Positions 44,848 to 54,412 of a stretch of 64,000 nucleotides of DNA are shown here, piece after piece. The notes beneath the pieces are model-generated. The model was not told where the DNA came from and made no database searches. It was given only the letters and a program-made list of their open reading frames with translations. The position numbers were made by a program, and so were the translations under genes. Location of the stretch: NCBI RefSeq assembly GCF_011303555.1, contig NZ_CP049868.1, positions 6,014,001 through 6,078,000 of the forward strand. The letters run 5' to 3'. The stretch is from Pedobacter sp. HDW13 (GTDB taxonomy: Bacteria; Bacteroidota; Bacteroidia; Sphingobacteriales; Sphingobacteriaceae). The first letter of the stretch is position 1. Each line of letters begins with the position of its first letter.

Positions 44848-45870
44848 ATGACAGATCAAAGATTTACAGAATTGCTTGGCAAACAACTCGCTGGTGAAAT
44901 TTCACCTGAAGAATCGACCGAATTTAAAACGCTGCTTGCATCAAACGAAAGTTATCAGCAGGAGTATCAATCTTTAAGTACTTATTTTTCGAAAAAAGAA
45001 GCGCCAGGCCAAAATGTCGACGAAGTTTTCAATCGCATCACTACAAAGATCAGCACGAAAGAAGGACCGGCAGTACAGCCCTTAAAAGCTTCAATGAATT
45101 ACAGCATTTGGTTAAAAGTTGCAGCTGTAATCGTATTAATCGCTTGTGGTTTCTTAGCTTATAAAACCTTTTTAACTACAACCCAACCTGCTGCTGAGCT
45201 GGTTTGGAAGTTGGCCAACACACCTGCCAAATCGGTTAAAAAGCTTACCCTGGCCGATGGTACCACAGTAACCTTAAATGCCGTATCCGAACTAAAATAC
45301 CCTGCAAACTTTACAGGTAATACCCGCGAGGTATACTTAACAGGTGAAGCCTTTTTCGATGTACACAAAGATGCAACACACCCTTTTATTATCCATACCG
45401 ATAAAATACAGGTAAAAGTTTTAGGAACTGCCTTTGATGTTAAAGCCTATAAAAACGATGCTTTTACAGAAACTACCTTAATTAGAGGTCGTGTAGAAGT
45501 GCGGTTAAATGATAACAGCAACCAAAAATTCGTACTGCAACCCAACGATAAATTTGTACTGCACAACCAGAAAAAAGAGGCCAGTATGGAGCAGTTACAT
45601 TATTTTGCAGGACAAGATCCCGCTACAATTATCGAAACCTCGTGGACCAATAACAGGCTTACATTTAAAAACAGTGATTTCGCTTCCATTACCAATCAGT
45701 TTGAAAGATGGTATGGCATAAAAATTATGTTCGAAAACGAAAAGCTGAAGAATTTGAAATTTACCGGCCAGTTTACCCAGGAGAGTATTACCGAAGTGCT
45801 CGATGCGCTAAAGATGATTGAGCATTTTAATTATAAAATAAAAGATCAAACTGTTTACATTTACCACTGA
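44848..45870 (+). CDS. FecR-type anti-sigma factor
   Basis: The 340-residue protein has an N-terminal cytosolic domain (FTELLGKQLAGEISPEESTE), one membrane helix (LKVAAVIVLIACGFLAYKTF, about 90-108), a FecR domain (KLTLADGTTVTLNAVSELKY, GEAFFDVHKDATHPFIIHT) and a C-terminal DUF4974 region (ITNQFERWYGIKIMFEN, FTGQFTQESITEVLDALKMI). It sequesters the ECF sigma encoded 52 nt upstream until the SusC STN domain signals. Last lies 30 nt before SusC. Confidence 0.92.
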   Translation: MTDQRFTELLGKQLAGEISPEESTEFKTLLASNESYQQEYQSLSTYFSKKEAPGQNVDEVFNRITTKISTKEGPAVQPLKASMNYSIWLKVAAVIVLIACGFLAYKTFLTTTQPAAELVWKLANTPAKSVKKLTLADGTTVTLNAVSELKYPANFTGNTREVYLTGEAFFDVHKDATHPFIIHTDKIQVKVLGTAFDVKAYKNDAFTETTLIRGRVEVRLNDNSNQKFVLQPNDKFVLHNQKKEASMEQLHYFAGQDPATIIETSWTNNRLTFKNSDFASITNQFERWYGIKIMFENEKLKNLKFTGQFTQESITEVLDALKMIEHFNYKIKDQTVYIYH

Positions 45871-45900
45871 TGTTGTTAAACCGGGGGCTGATCTGTTGTT

Positions 45901-48900
45901 ATGAGGCTGATTTCGAAATTACTTTTTTTATTATGCCTGTTCTGTTGCCTCAATAGTTATGCTCAAACCCGGGTTAGCCTCAATGTAAAAGCAGTAAGTT
46001 TCGAAAGTGTAATCGATTCCATTCAGCATCAAACCAGCTACCGCTTTGTTTTCAGCGAATCGAAAATCCCGCAACACCTCATTACCCTAAAAGTGCAGGA
46101 TGCCGAGGTAACCAATGTTTTAACCCGGCTATTAAAAAATACAGGCTATACCTATGCCCTGTTGCCCAATCAACTTATTGTAATTAAGCAACTCGAACAT
46201 CGTGGCGGCTTTATCGATACAGCCACCAATCTCAAAGAGGTGGTAATAACTGCTCTGGGTATTAAAAAAGACAACCGTAAAATTGGCTATGCCGTAACAG
46301 TAGTGCCCGGCGAAACCTTAACCCAGGCACGCGAATCTAATTTTATCCTATCGTTACAGGGCCGTGTTGCCGGTTTAAGCATTAATGGTACTAACGGCGG
46401 GCCTTCCTCTTCAGCCCGGATTTTACTGAGAGGGGTTGCCAGTATGAGCGCCGCTTCGCCCCTGTTTGTAATTAATGGCCTGCCTATCGATAACAGCATT
46501 CGCGGCAGTGCCAATGAGTATGGTGGTGCCGATTATGGCGACGGTATCAGCAACATCAATCCCGATGATATTGAAACGGTTACCATCCTGAAAGGTTCGG
46601 CAGCCTCCGCTTTATATGGAGCCAGGGCGGCAAATGGTGTAATCCTTATTAGCTTAAAGAGCGGAAAAGAAAATGCCACCTCATCGTTCGAATATAATTC
46701 CAACCTTTCTTTCGATAGCCCTGTAAACAACACCGATTTTCAATATGTGTATGGTCAGGGAGCACAAAACAAACGCCCGGCCGATTTTTATGGGGCAACT
46801 TCTACAGGCATTTCGAGCTGGGGAGAAAAAATGGATGGCAAACTTTCGCCACAGGTTGATGGCTCATCGAAACCTTACCTGCCTGCTAAAAACAACATCA
46901 AAAATTTTTACCGCATTGCACCTGCCTTTACCAATACCATTTCGCTGGTAGGTGGCACAAAACGTAGCATTTACCGCCTTTCGGCCTCTAACCTCGATCA
47001 CAGTTCTATTTTAAAGAACGGCCACCTAAACCGTAAAACATTTAATGTTTACGGTTCTTTCGACCTGTCGAAAAAGCTTACCATTGGTTTTAACAGCAAT
47101 TACATTTACGAAAACAATAAGAATAAAAGCTACCTGAGCGATGGGCCATTAAACGCCAATTATGGCATCGCAGCATTGGCTACCAGTTTAGACGAATCGT
47201 TGCTGGCACCTGGATACGATGATACCAATGGAAACGAAAGCCGCTGGAATGCCGATGAATATAAAACCAACCCCTATTTTTTGCTCAACCGCCAGGCCGA
47301 TTACGCCAAACGCAACCGCTCCATTTCGTCGGGCTCTGTAAAATACCAATTTAATAACTGGCTGGCCATACAGGGCAGAATGGGCTACGATGTTAGCAAT
47401 GATCAATTACTTAGTATTTTACCAACAGGAACAGCTTTTTCGGTAAACAGGCAGGGCGGTATTAACAAACTCGACACACTCCATACTTCTGAATTTAATA
47501 CAGATTTTTTGCTCACCGCAAACCGAAACATCAGCAAAAACATCAACATGGATGTTTCGCTTGGTGCAAATTACCGTGAAAGAAACGGTGCTACAGATAA
47601 AACAGTGGGCTCACAGTTTATCATCCCTTACCTATACACTCCTGAAAACCTGGTTACCAAAAGCAGCATCCATGCCATTTCAAAAATAGTAACAGAATCG
47701 GCATACTTTACTGCCGATCTGGCCTATAAACAACTGCTAAATTTCTCATTAACGGGCAGGTACGATGTATATTCTACCCTACCTTCAAACAACAGGGGTA
47801 TATTTGTTCCCGGTATTTCGGGCAGTTTTATTTTTTCAGATTTGCTTTCCATCAAAAACCTAAGTTTTGGTAAACTCCGCTTAGATTATGCCCGTACCAG
47901 CGGCGAACCAACCACCCCTTACACCACGCAGATTTACTACGCTTCGAACGATAACATTAACGGCGTACCTCTGGGCGATTTCGCTAAAGATTTACCCAAT
48001 TACAACCTAAAACCCTTTACCCTCGATGAATATGAAGCCGGCCTAAACCTGAAGTTTTTTGAAAGCAGGCTAACTTTCGATTTAACTTATTACCACCGAG
48101 TAACCAATAACGAAATCATCAACGCCAAACAATCCGTAACCACCGGTTTTACCTCTGCCTATGTTAATCTGGGTAAAACGCGCAATACCGGAATAGAAAC
48201 TGCGATTACTTATACCCCTATTCTTCAAAAAAATAAGAAATGGGATATCGATTTCAACTTCACTTACGTTAAAAACACATTGTTATCGATAGATGGCAAT
48301 AGCAATTACACACTAACGGGGGCTTATCGCCCGCTAAATGCCAATACCGCTTTGGTTGTGGGCAAACCGATTACGCAAATAATGGCTTACGATTATAAAA
48401 GAGATGCTTCAGGAAATATTATTGTAGGTAGTGACGGTATCCCCAAACGAGGCGATTTTGTGCCCATGGGTACCACCATCCCGCCCTTTTACGGCGGACT
48501 TAACAACCGCTTTACCTTTAAGCAGTTCCAATTCTCTTTCCTGATTGACTTTAGGTTTGGCAATAGAATTTTATCGGCAACCGAAAACTATTCTTATGTA
48601 AACGGCTTAAATAAAGCTACACTGGTTGGTCGCGAAACAGGTATAGTTGTAGATGGCGTTTATGAAAACGGCACCAAAAACACCACTAACGTGCCGGCAT
48701 ATAGTTACTATCCTGAACTGGCCAGTAACATTTCGGCCTTATCAGTATTAAACGGCAGTTTTATTAAATTCAGGCAGGCTACACTGGGTTATGTTTTTAA
48801 TCCGAAAGCTTTGCTTAAAACCCCGTTTAAAAGCATTTCTATTGATTTAGTTGGCCGTAACCTGTTTACGTTGCTTAAATACACCAAAAACATCGACCCC

Positions 48901-49002
48901 GAATCTGAGTTTTCGCCCATACTGGCTTATGCTGGTATTGAAGGCGCTTCGTTACCTGCTACACGAACATTTGGTATCAATTTTAACTTCAAATTTAAAT
49001 AA
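45901..49002 (+). CDS. STN-containing SusC-type TonB-dependent transducer, lacking the usual CarboxypepD_reg domain
   Basis: The 1033-residue protein has a signal peptide (LLFLLCLFCCLNSYAQ) and a Secretin/TonB N-terminal (STN) domain about 22-100 (VSLNVKAVSFESVIDSIQHQ, NVLTRLLKNTGYTYALLPNQ). It then moves straight to KEVVITALG and the plug (SLQGRVAGLSI, SARILLRGV, DIETVTILKGSAASALYGAR) and barrel (ends TRTFGINFNFKFK). STN domains contact FecR in the periplasm. The absent CarboxypepD_reg domain is a departure from most SusC proteins. SusD starts 4 nt downstream. Confidence 0.93.
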   Translation: MRLISKLLFLLCLFCCLNSYAQTRVSLNVKAVSFESVIDSIQHQTSYRFVFSESKIPQHLITLKVQDAEVTNVLTRLLKNTGYTYALLPNQLIVIKQLEHRGGFIDTATNLKEVVITALGIKKDNRKIGYAVTVVPGETLTQARESNFILSLQGRVAGLSINGTNGGPSSSARILLRGVASMSAASPLFVINGLPIDNSIRGSANEYGGADYGDGISNINPDDIETVTILKGSAASALYGARAANGVILISLKSGKENATSSFEYNSNLSFDSPVNNTDFQYVYGQGAQNKRPADFYGATSTGISSWGEKMDGKLSPQVDGSSKPYLPAKNNIKNFYRIAPAFTNTISLVGGTKRSIYRLSASNLDHSSILKNGHLNRKTFNVYGSFDLSKKLTIGFNSNYIYENNKNKSYLSDGPLNANYGIAALATSLDESLLAPGYDDTNGNESRWNADEYKTNPYFLLNRQADYAKRNRSISSGSVKYQFNNWLAIQGRMGYDVSNDQLLSILPTGTAFSVNRQGGINKLDTLHTSEFNTDFLLTANRNISKNINMDVSLGANYRERNGATDKTVGSQFIIPYLYTPENLVTKSSIHAISKIVTESAYFTADLAYKQLLNFSLTGRYDVYSTLPSNNRGIFVPGISGSFIFSDLLSIKNLSFGKLRLDYARTSGEPTTPYTTQIYYASNDNINGVPLGDFAKDLPNYNLKPFTLDEYEAGLNLKFFESRLTFDLTYYHRVTNNEIINAKQSVTTGFTSAYVNLGKTRNTGIETAITYTPILQKNKKWDIDFNFTYVKNTLLSIDGNSNYTLTGAYRPLNANTALVVGKPITQIMAYDYKRDASGNIIVGSDGIPKRGDFVPMGTTIPPFYGGLNNRFTFKQFQFSFLIDFRFGNRILSATENYSYVNGLNKATLVGRETGIVVDGVYENGTKNTTNVPAYSYYPELASNISALSVLNGSFIKFRQATLGYVFNPKALLKTPFKSISIDLVGRNLFTLLKYTKNIDPESEFSPILAYAGIEGASLPATRTFGINFNFKFK

Positions 49003-49005
49003 CAG

Positions 49006-50604
49006 ATGAAAAACAACCTCATTTACATTGCACTGATGGTTTGTTTCATCATTTCGGGATGCTCCAAAGCACAGCTCGATGAAATTAACACCGATACCAC
49101 CAAAATTCCGGAAAAAGATTACGATCCCAACGAACTGCTTTCTACAGCGCAATTAAAATATGGCAATATTGGTTATTATCAGCTGGTTTACCAAAGTACC
49201 ATGATGCAGTTGCTGGCTTCAACCTATTATTACTATAACAACGGCGATAAATACATTAACGTAGCCAACTTTACCGATTACCAGGGGCGTATTTTTGAAG
49301 AAGGTTACCTGCAGCTCTCGGTAATCCGCGAAATGCAGCGTTTGGCCAACCTTAAAAACCAGGAAACCAACAGCAACCTAATCAACATTGGCGATATTAT
49401 GGCTATCCTGATTTTGCAGCGCATAACCGATACTTATGGCGATGTACCTTACTTTGATGCTGCCAAAGCCATGCAGGGCATTAAATATCCGCGGTACGAT
49501 AAGCAGGAAGATATTTATGATGCCATGCTCACCGATCTGGAGAAAGCCATTCAAAACCTCGATCCGCAAAAACCCAAACCCACCGCCGATCTGTTTTACC
49601 AGGGCGATATCCAGAAGTGGAAAAAACTGGGCTATTCTATTTTGCTGCGCATGGCCATGCGCCTAACAAAAGTTAATCCCGAAAAGGCCAAAATATGGGC
49701 CGAAAAATGCGCTGGCAATACTTTTACCAGTATTAATGATAATGCCATCATCGTTACCGATGCCTCATCTTTTAACAGCCAGAACGGAACTTCGCTGGCC
49801 TTAAGAACCTTTTCTGATTACCGCGAAGTACGCTGGAGCAAAACATTGATTGATCAGCTCCGTAAAACCAACGACCCACGTTTAGGGGTGATTGGCGAAG
49901 TGCCACAACCCGGACTGGCCAATAACGCCGATCAAAAATTATCGGGCAATAGTGATCCGGCGGTACAATTAGGCCTTCCCAATGGTCTCGATTTGCAGGA
50001 AGGACCAACAGATGTGCGCAACTCCATTGGCTACCCCGGCGGTACAGGAAACGGTGCCGATTTTGCCCCTCTCGGAAAATATTCGCGACCGAAAACAGCC
50101 ATGTACCTTAAATTGGGTGGTCCGATTTTTATCATGACTTACGCCGAAACAGAACTTTTACTGGCCGAAGCTAAAGTAAGGGGCTGGAATATAACGGGTA
50201 CAGCCGCAGCTCATTATGCCAACGGGCTTACTGCAGCGCTACAATCGCTGGCACAACTAGATCCGGTAGGAAGAATAGCACAGGGCACTATTGATAGTTA
50301 TGTTTCGCTTAATCCTTTGGATGAAAGTAATGAACAAAACAGCCTGAATGCCATTAATACCCAATACTGGCTGGCCACCGGTACTAATTTTAACTTTATC
50401 GAATCGTGGTTAAACTGGAAACGCAGTGGTTATCCGCTACTTACACCTGTAAATTATCCCGGTAATACCACCAATGCAACCATTCCGCGGCGGATGATTT
50501 ACCTGTCGACCGAGATTTTGAACAATACCAGTAATTATAAAGAAGCGGTTGGCCGTTTAAACGGCGGCGATATTTTAACAGCCAGAGTATGGTGGGATAA
50601 ATAA
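49006..50604 (+). CDS. SusD-like_2 surface lipoprotein of the ECF/FecR locus
   Basis: The 532-residue protein has a lipobox (MVCFIISGC, then SKAQLDEINTDT). Core SusD blocks are LILQRITDTYGDVPYFDAAK, WKKLGYSILLRMAMRL, YAETELLLAEAKVRGWNITG and the tail NFIESWLNWKRSGYPLLTP. It pairs with the STN-SusC 4 nt upstream. No glycosidase accompanies the pair, so the cargo is not indicated. Confidence 0.9.
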   Translation: MKNNLIYIALMVCFIISGCSKAQLDEINTDTTKIPEKDYDPNELLSTAQLKYGNIGYYQLVYQSTMMQLLASTYYYYNNGDKYINVANFTDYQGRIFEEGYLQLSVIREMQRLANLKNQETNSNLINIGDIMAILILQRITDTYGDVPYFDAAKAMQGIKYPRYDKQEDIYDAMLTDLEKAIQNLDPQKPKPTADLFYQGDIQKWKKLGYSILLRMAMRLTKVNPEKAKIWAEKCAGNTFTSINDNAIIVTDASSFNSQNGTSLALRTFSDYREVRWSKTLIDQLRKTNDPRLGVIGEVPQPGLANNADQKLSGNSDPAVQLGLPNGLDLQEGPTDVRNSIGYPGGTGNGADFAPLGKYSRPKTAMYLKLGGPIFIMTYAETELLLAEAKVRGWNITGTAAAHYANGLTAALQSLAQLDPVGRIAQGTIDSYVSLNPLDESNEQNSLNAINTQYWLATGTNFNFIESWLNWKRSGYPLLTPVNYPGNTTNATIPRRMIYLSTEILNNTSNYKEAVGRLNGGDILTARVWWDK

Positions 50605-50672
50605 TTTAACATTTCGGATATTAAACCATAAGGTTAATCTGTAGTCAGACTTACTGTATTAAGAGATTACCT

Positions 50673-50822
50673 ATGGACTACATGTTAAATTGGGAGAAGC
50701 AGAAACAGGAAAATATAGAGGATAGCGATAAAGACAAACAGGAAAGCAGTGAGTTTAAATCGATGATTATCTTTATTCTGGTAATTTCTGCTTTATTAAT
50801 TGCAGTGCTTTTGTTGCGGTAA
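50673..50822 (+). CDS. Small tail-anchored-like membrane protein (49 residues)
   Basis: The ATG at 50673 opens a frame with a charged N-terminus (LNWEKQKQENIEDSDKDKQE) and a C-terminal hydrophobic helix (MIIFILVISALLIAVLLL). It begins 69 nt after the SusD stop on the same strand. The sharp charged/hydrophobic split favours a real protein. No family is recognised. Confidence 0.55.
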   Translation: MDYMLNWEKQKQENIEDSDKDKQESSEFKSMIIFILVISALLIAVLLLR

Positions 50823-50891
50823 ATAACGGTTGGTTTTATAGTATGACTAACAATATCTGGGGACTACCAGTGTCCGGCACCCAATTCAGTC

Positions 50892-50968
50892 CGTCACCCT
50901 GAACTTGTTTCAGGGTCTCTTTGTAACAAGCACAAACAAAAAGAGATGCCTTGCTGCAGATGACAGCG
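50892..50968. repeat. Palindromic repeat, CGTCACCCTGAACTTG type
   Basis: CCCTGAA-CTTG-TTTCAGGG folds on itself. The downstream GCAGATGACAG is a partial inverted arm. Related to 18111-18137 and to the fragment near 62299. Confidence 0.6.
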
Positions 50969-51049
50969 CTGCCTTAAGTATTACGCATCCAAACTTCGGA
51001 CCTCCGACTTCGGACTCCAGACTAAAGACTTTTTCCGTAACTTTCGCCC

Positions 51050-51904
51050 ATGCCCGCTGCACCGCACTTTCCAATCCTCGATATCAACGAATTTTCTCCT
51101 GATCAGCAGCCGGGTAGTGATTTATTGTATCATTATATTGAAGGCGAAAGGCATATTGAAAAGCCCCATAAACACGATTTTTTTCTGTTTATGCTTTTTG
51201 AGCAAGGCAGCGGGAGCCACAGTATCGATTTTGTGGATTACCCCGTTGAAGAGTACCAACTGCACCTGCTTTTTCCGGAGCAGATACACCAATGGAAACT
51301 GGGTATCAATACTGTTGCACACCAGATTATGATTAACCGGCAAACTTTTGAAACGCTGGCCAATTCATTGCGGTTTTCATTAATGCTGTACCAAAACTAC
51401 CCGGTTATTAAGCTCAGTAAGGCAACATTTGAGCAGATTTTATACGAGATTAAACAGGTAAAAACCGAACTGGAAGCTGCAAATAGTTTAGCCGAGATGA
51501 TTACGACCAGGCTCCGGCTCATTGCTTTAATGATTAGTCGCGAGGCAGAAACCATTTTCAACAAGCAAACCGTTTACCAGAGCAAGCCGGTTTTATTTAA
51601 ATACCTGGCACTCATAGATAAACATTATAAAAGCGAAAAGCTGGTTTCGTATTATGCCAGTCAGCTGAATATTTCTGCCAATTACCTCAATATCCTTTGC
51701 CAAAAGCATTTCCATGTTTCGGCTACTGCACTGATTCACGAAAGGTTAATTCTCGAAATCAAACGGATATTACTCACCACCGAAAACCCCATTAAAGCCA
51801 TTGCTTTCGATCTTGGCTTTTATGATATGGCCTATTTCTCTAAATTCTTTAAAAAGCACACGCACATTAGTCCGAGACAGTTTAGGAATCATTTAAACAA
51901 TTAA
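51050..51904 (+). CDS. AraC-family transcriptional regulator
   Basis: The 284-residue protein has an N-terminal cupin-like domain (IEKPHKHDFFLFMLFEQGSG, LHLLFPEQIHQWKL). Two C-terminal helix-turn-helices follow: KLVSYYASQLNISANYLNIL and PIKAIAFDLGFYDMAYFSKF, with FKKHTHISPRQFR. A TAACTTTC box 5 nt before the ATG would make the message nearly leaderless. It precedes an amidohydrolase gene, but the 444-nt repeat-bearing gap argues against an operon. The target is not evident. Confidence 0.88.
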   Translation: MPAAPHFPILDINEFSPDQQPGSDLLYHYIEGERHIEKPHKHDFFLFMLFEQGSGSHSIDFVDYPVEEYQLHLLFPEQIHQWKLGINTVAHQIMINRQTFETLANSLRFSLMLYQNYPVIKLSKATFEQILYEIKQVKTELEAANSLAEMITTRLRLIALMISREAETIFNKQTVYQSKPVLFKYLALIDKHYKSEKLVSYYASQLNISANYLNILCQKHFHVSATALIHERLILEIKRILLTTENPIKAIAFDLGFYDMAYFSKFFKKHTHISPRQFRNHLNN

Positions 51905-51963
51905 GCAGTTTTCAGTTACCACTACCTCGGCTGCAATACCAGGGACACCCCCAATAGAAGAAT

Positions 51964-52096
51964 CGTCATTGCGAGGAGGAACGACGAAGCAATCTTACAA
52001 CGATTGCTATTTGAAATTGAAGAGTAATGCTTTTAACCAACCCGTAGTAGTAAGATTACCTGCCTGCAGCAGACAGGCTTCGTACCTCGCAATGAG
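51964..52096. repeat. Palindromic repeat, CGTCATTGCGAGGAGGAACG type
   Basis: The left arm with CGTCATTGCGAGGAGGAACG and AAGCAATCTTA is answered by TAAGATTACCTGCCTG, GGCTTCGTACCTCGCAATGA at the right end, as imperfect inverted arms separated by about 50 nt. Such elements are common in intergenic DNA of this group. Confidence 0.7.
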
Positions 52097-52319
52097 CGGA
52101 AGCAGTGTACAAAGTTTTCCCGCAGATTACACAGAAAAGAAACGCAGATTTTTATTAACAAATAATTAAAACAGATCGATATTAAGCGCTTACGGTTTGG
52201 CCTGAAGCAATCTGTCCGGTACAGTTAACCGATTTCAACAATTAACCAGTTAACCTCCAAAGTAATAAATGATACAATTTTTAAGATAAATATTACGCTT
52301 AAAAAAATCAGCGGTGTGC

Positions 52320-52327
52320 TATGTTTG
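52320..52327 (+). promoter_or_regulatory. -7 box of the amidohydrolase gene
   Basis: TATGTTTG fits TAnnTTTG and lies 21 nt before the ATG at 52349. Confidence 0.5.
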
Positions 52328-52348
52328 TAGTTCAGATTTTAACCGTAT

Positions 52349-53674
52349 ATGACACCACAATCCATCACGCGAAAAAACTTTATTAAAAGCTCTTCTATTT
52401 TATTGGCAAGTAGCTGTTTGCTTTCTGCCGGAGAGGCCGATGCTGCAGAAAATACACTCAGCAAACCTTTGGGCAAAAGCTACACCCTAAAAAATGTAAG
52501 GCTCGAAACTGGTTTCGACTACGATGGTGAAGATGTGATACATACCAAAACAGAATTGTTTATGGTTGAGATTGAGGATGGCAAAATTAAAAACATTGCG
52601 CCCAACCAAGCCAATGCAAAAGCTATCGATGCCAAAGGCTGGCTAATGCTGCCTGCTTTTAAGGATATGCACATCCACCTCGATAAAACTTATTATGGTT
52701 TACCATGGCAGGCACACCTGAAGAAAAACAGGAGCGTAAAAGATATGATTGCCTTTGAGCAACAGATTATACCTGAACTGCTAAAAACCTCTGTTACGCG
52801 CACCGAAAAACTAATCGAACTGCTGCAATCGTACGGAACAGGTTATGCCCGTTCGCATGTTAACATTGAGCCCACATCTAAACTCGATTCCTTAAAACAC
52901 CTGCAAACGGCTTTAGCAAATAAAAAAGATTCGTTTCAGGCCGAACTGGTAGCTTTTCCGCAGCATGGGCTTTATTATACCCAATCAACCGAGTTGATGA
53001 AAGAAGCAGCTAAAATGGATATCGATTTTATTGGTGGTCTCGATCCAACCAGCATTGATGGCGGCATAGAAAAACACATGGATTTTGTCATCCAACTCGC
53101 ACTCGATCATGGTAAAGGAATCGATATCCACCTGCACGAATCGGGCGAACCGGGCATTAAGACCATCGAATACCTGATTGCCAAAGTAATGGAAAACCCG
53201 GTATTGAAAGGCAAAACCTTTGTAAGCCATGCTTTTGCTTTACGTTATTTAGATAAAGTCAAAACCGAAGAAATTGCCGAAAAACTAGGTGCAGCTAAAA
53301 TGGGAATTGCCTCTACCATCCCAATGTCGGGCACGCCTATGCCAATACCCACTTTATATAAATACGGTGTAGATGTTGTGGCCGGTAACGATTGTATTGT
53401 AGATCATTGGAGCACTTTTGGCACCGGTAGTATTTTACAAAAAGCAAACCTTGCAGCGCAGATTTATGGTTACCGTACCGAATTCGATCTTTCGCGTATT
53501 TTAAAACTGGCTACAGGAAACATTGTGTCGCTAAGTGATAAAGGAGACAGACAATGGCCGAAAGCAGGCGATAAAGCTAACGTAGTATTGGTAGATGCCA
53601 GTTGCTCAGCCGAAGCCGTATCAAGGGTTTCGCCGGTTAAATCGCTTATTCAGGGCGGGAAAGTGGTGTTTTAA
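52349..53674 (+). CDS. Amidohydrolase, cytosine-deaminase-like, with Tat-like leader
   Basis: The 441-residue protein begins with TRKNFIKSSSILLASSCLLS, which resembles a Tat signal with Lys in place of the second Arg. The metal-dependent barrel shows HIH (H108, H110 in FKDMHIHLDKTYYG), IDIHLHESGEP (about 256), VSHAFAL (about 290) and VVAGNDCIVDHWST (Asp about 349). This pattern is of the cytosine deaminase/related amidohydrolase group; LDPTSIDGG is a further family block. Substrate is unknown. If exported it differs from cytosolic pyrimidine salvage enzymes. Confidence 0.82.
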   Translation: MTPQSITRKNFIKSSSILLASSCLLSAGEADAAENTLSKPLGKSYTLKNVRLETGFDYDGEDVIHTKTELFMVEIEDGKIKNIAPNQANAKAIDAKGWLMLPAFKDMHIHLDKTYYGLPWQAHLKKNRSVKDMIAFEQQIIPELLKTSVTRTEKLIELLQSYGTGYARSHVNIEPTSKLDSLKHLQTALANKKDSFQAELVAFPQHGLYYTQSTELMKEAAKMDIDFIGGLDPTSIDGGIEKHMDFVIQLALDHGKGIDIHLHESGEPGIKTIEYLIAKVMENPVLKGKTFVSHAFALRYLDKVKTEEIAEKLGAAKMGIASTIPMSGTPMPIPTLYKYGVDVVAGNDCIVDHWSTFGTGSILQKANLAAQIYGYRTEFDLSRILKLATGNIVSLSDKGDRQWPKAGDKANVVLVDASCSAEAVSRVSPVKSLIQGGKVVF

Positions 53675-53677
53675 AAG

Positions 53678-53765
53678 TTGGCGGTTATCAGTTAACAGTT
53701 GGCAATTTATAGTTGGCAGTTAACAGTTATTAGTAAGCAATGAACAATTGACCAATGAACCAACA
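53678..53765. repeat. Short imperfect repeats between convergent genes
   Basis: AGTTGGC(A/G)GTTA(A/T)CAGTT-like units occur about three times, followed by AATGAACAATTGACCAATGA. It is A+T-rich low-complexity DNA of the same style as 12640-12720 and 62208-62360. Confidence 0.5.
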
Positions 53766-53767
53766 AG

Positions 53768-54412
53768 TTAAAGCAACAATTGCTCGCGTGAGATCTTAAT
53801 CAGCTCGAGTGCGTTTTTTACGCCGAATTTCTGCATCAGGTTTCTGCGGTGGGTTTCGATGGTTAAGGGGCTAACAAAAAGCAGATCGGCCATGGCAACC
53901 GTGGTTTTACCTTCCTCAATTAGTTTTAAAACCTGTTTTTCGCGTTTTGTGATTTTTGGCCTTGCCCCCAGTTCGTTTACAGATGGCTTAAGCATAATGG
54001 CTTTTACTTCTTTGCTAAAAGCCATTTCGCCTTTTAAACAATCTTTTATACCATTAATAATCTCATCAATCGGTGCATTTTTAAGCAGGTAACCCGAAGC
54101 TCCATGCTGCAACATCTGCATCATTAGCGTTCTTTCGGCATGGTTGCTCAGGGCCAGCACATCACATTGTGGCAAAAGCGACTTTATTTTTAAACACAGG
54201 TCTACCCCATTCACATCTGGCAGCGAAATATCCAGAATAGCAATATCGGCTTCATTTTGAGTTAAAAAAGCCAATCCCGCAAGGCCCAAAGCAAAGGTGC
54301 CGATTACTTCAAAATCTTCTTCCCTTGCCAACAGGCTTTCCAATCCGGCCGAAACTAAAGGGTGGTCATCAATGATAATAATTTTGGTCTTTTTTGCGGT
54401 ATCAAACATCAA
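53768..54412 (-). CDS. NarL/LuxR-family response regulator
   Basis: The 214-residue protein has a receiver (IIIIDDHPLVSAGLESLL, phospho-Asp in DIAILDISLPDVNG, and LLKNAP). A LuxR-type helix-turn-helix follows (ITKREKQVLKLIEEGKTTVA, MADLLFVSPLTIETHRRNLM). Its ATG overlaps the 3' end of the kinase gene by 11 nt, making an obvious two-component pair. Target genes are unknown. Confidence 0.93.
   Translation of the reverse strand: MMFDTAKKTKIIIIDDHPLVSAGLESLLAREEDFEVIGTFALGLAGLAFLTQNEADIAILDISLPDVNGVDLCLKIKSLLPQCDVLALSNHAERTLMMQMLQHGASGYLLKNAPIDEIINGIKDCLKGEMAFSKEVKAIMLKPSVNELGARPKITKREKQVLKLIEEGKTTVAMADLLFVSPLTIETHRRNLMQKFGVKNALELIKISREQLLL

Larger units (their letters stand above)
51905..52348. 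other. Intergenic region with repeat and amidohydrolase promoter
   Basis: It contains the 51964-52096 palindrome and, near its right end, a TATGTTTG promoter box. A short frame across it lies entirely in repeat DNA and is not called as a gene. Confidence 0.5.

Noticed and set aside
51969..52169. 66-residue plus-strand frame
   Set aside because: It lies almost wholly in the palindromic repeat.
52349..53674. Assignment as cytosine deaminase codA
   Set aside because: The metal motif fits the wider amidohydrolase group, but a Tat-like leader and lack of pyrimidine genes nearby make the specific name unsafe.
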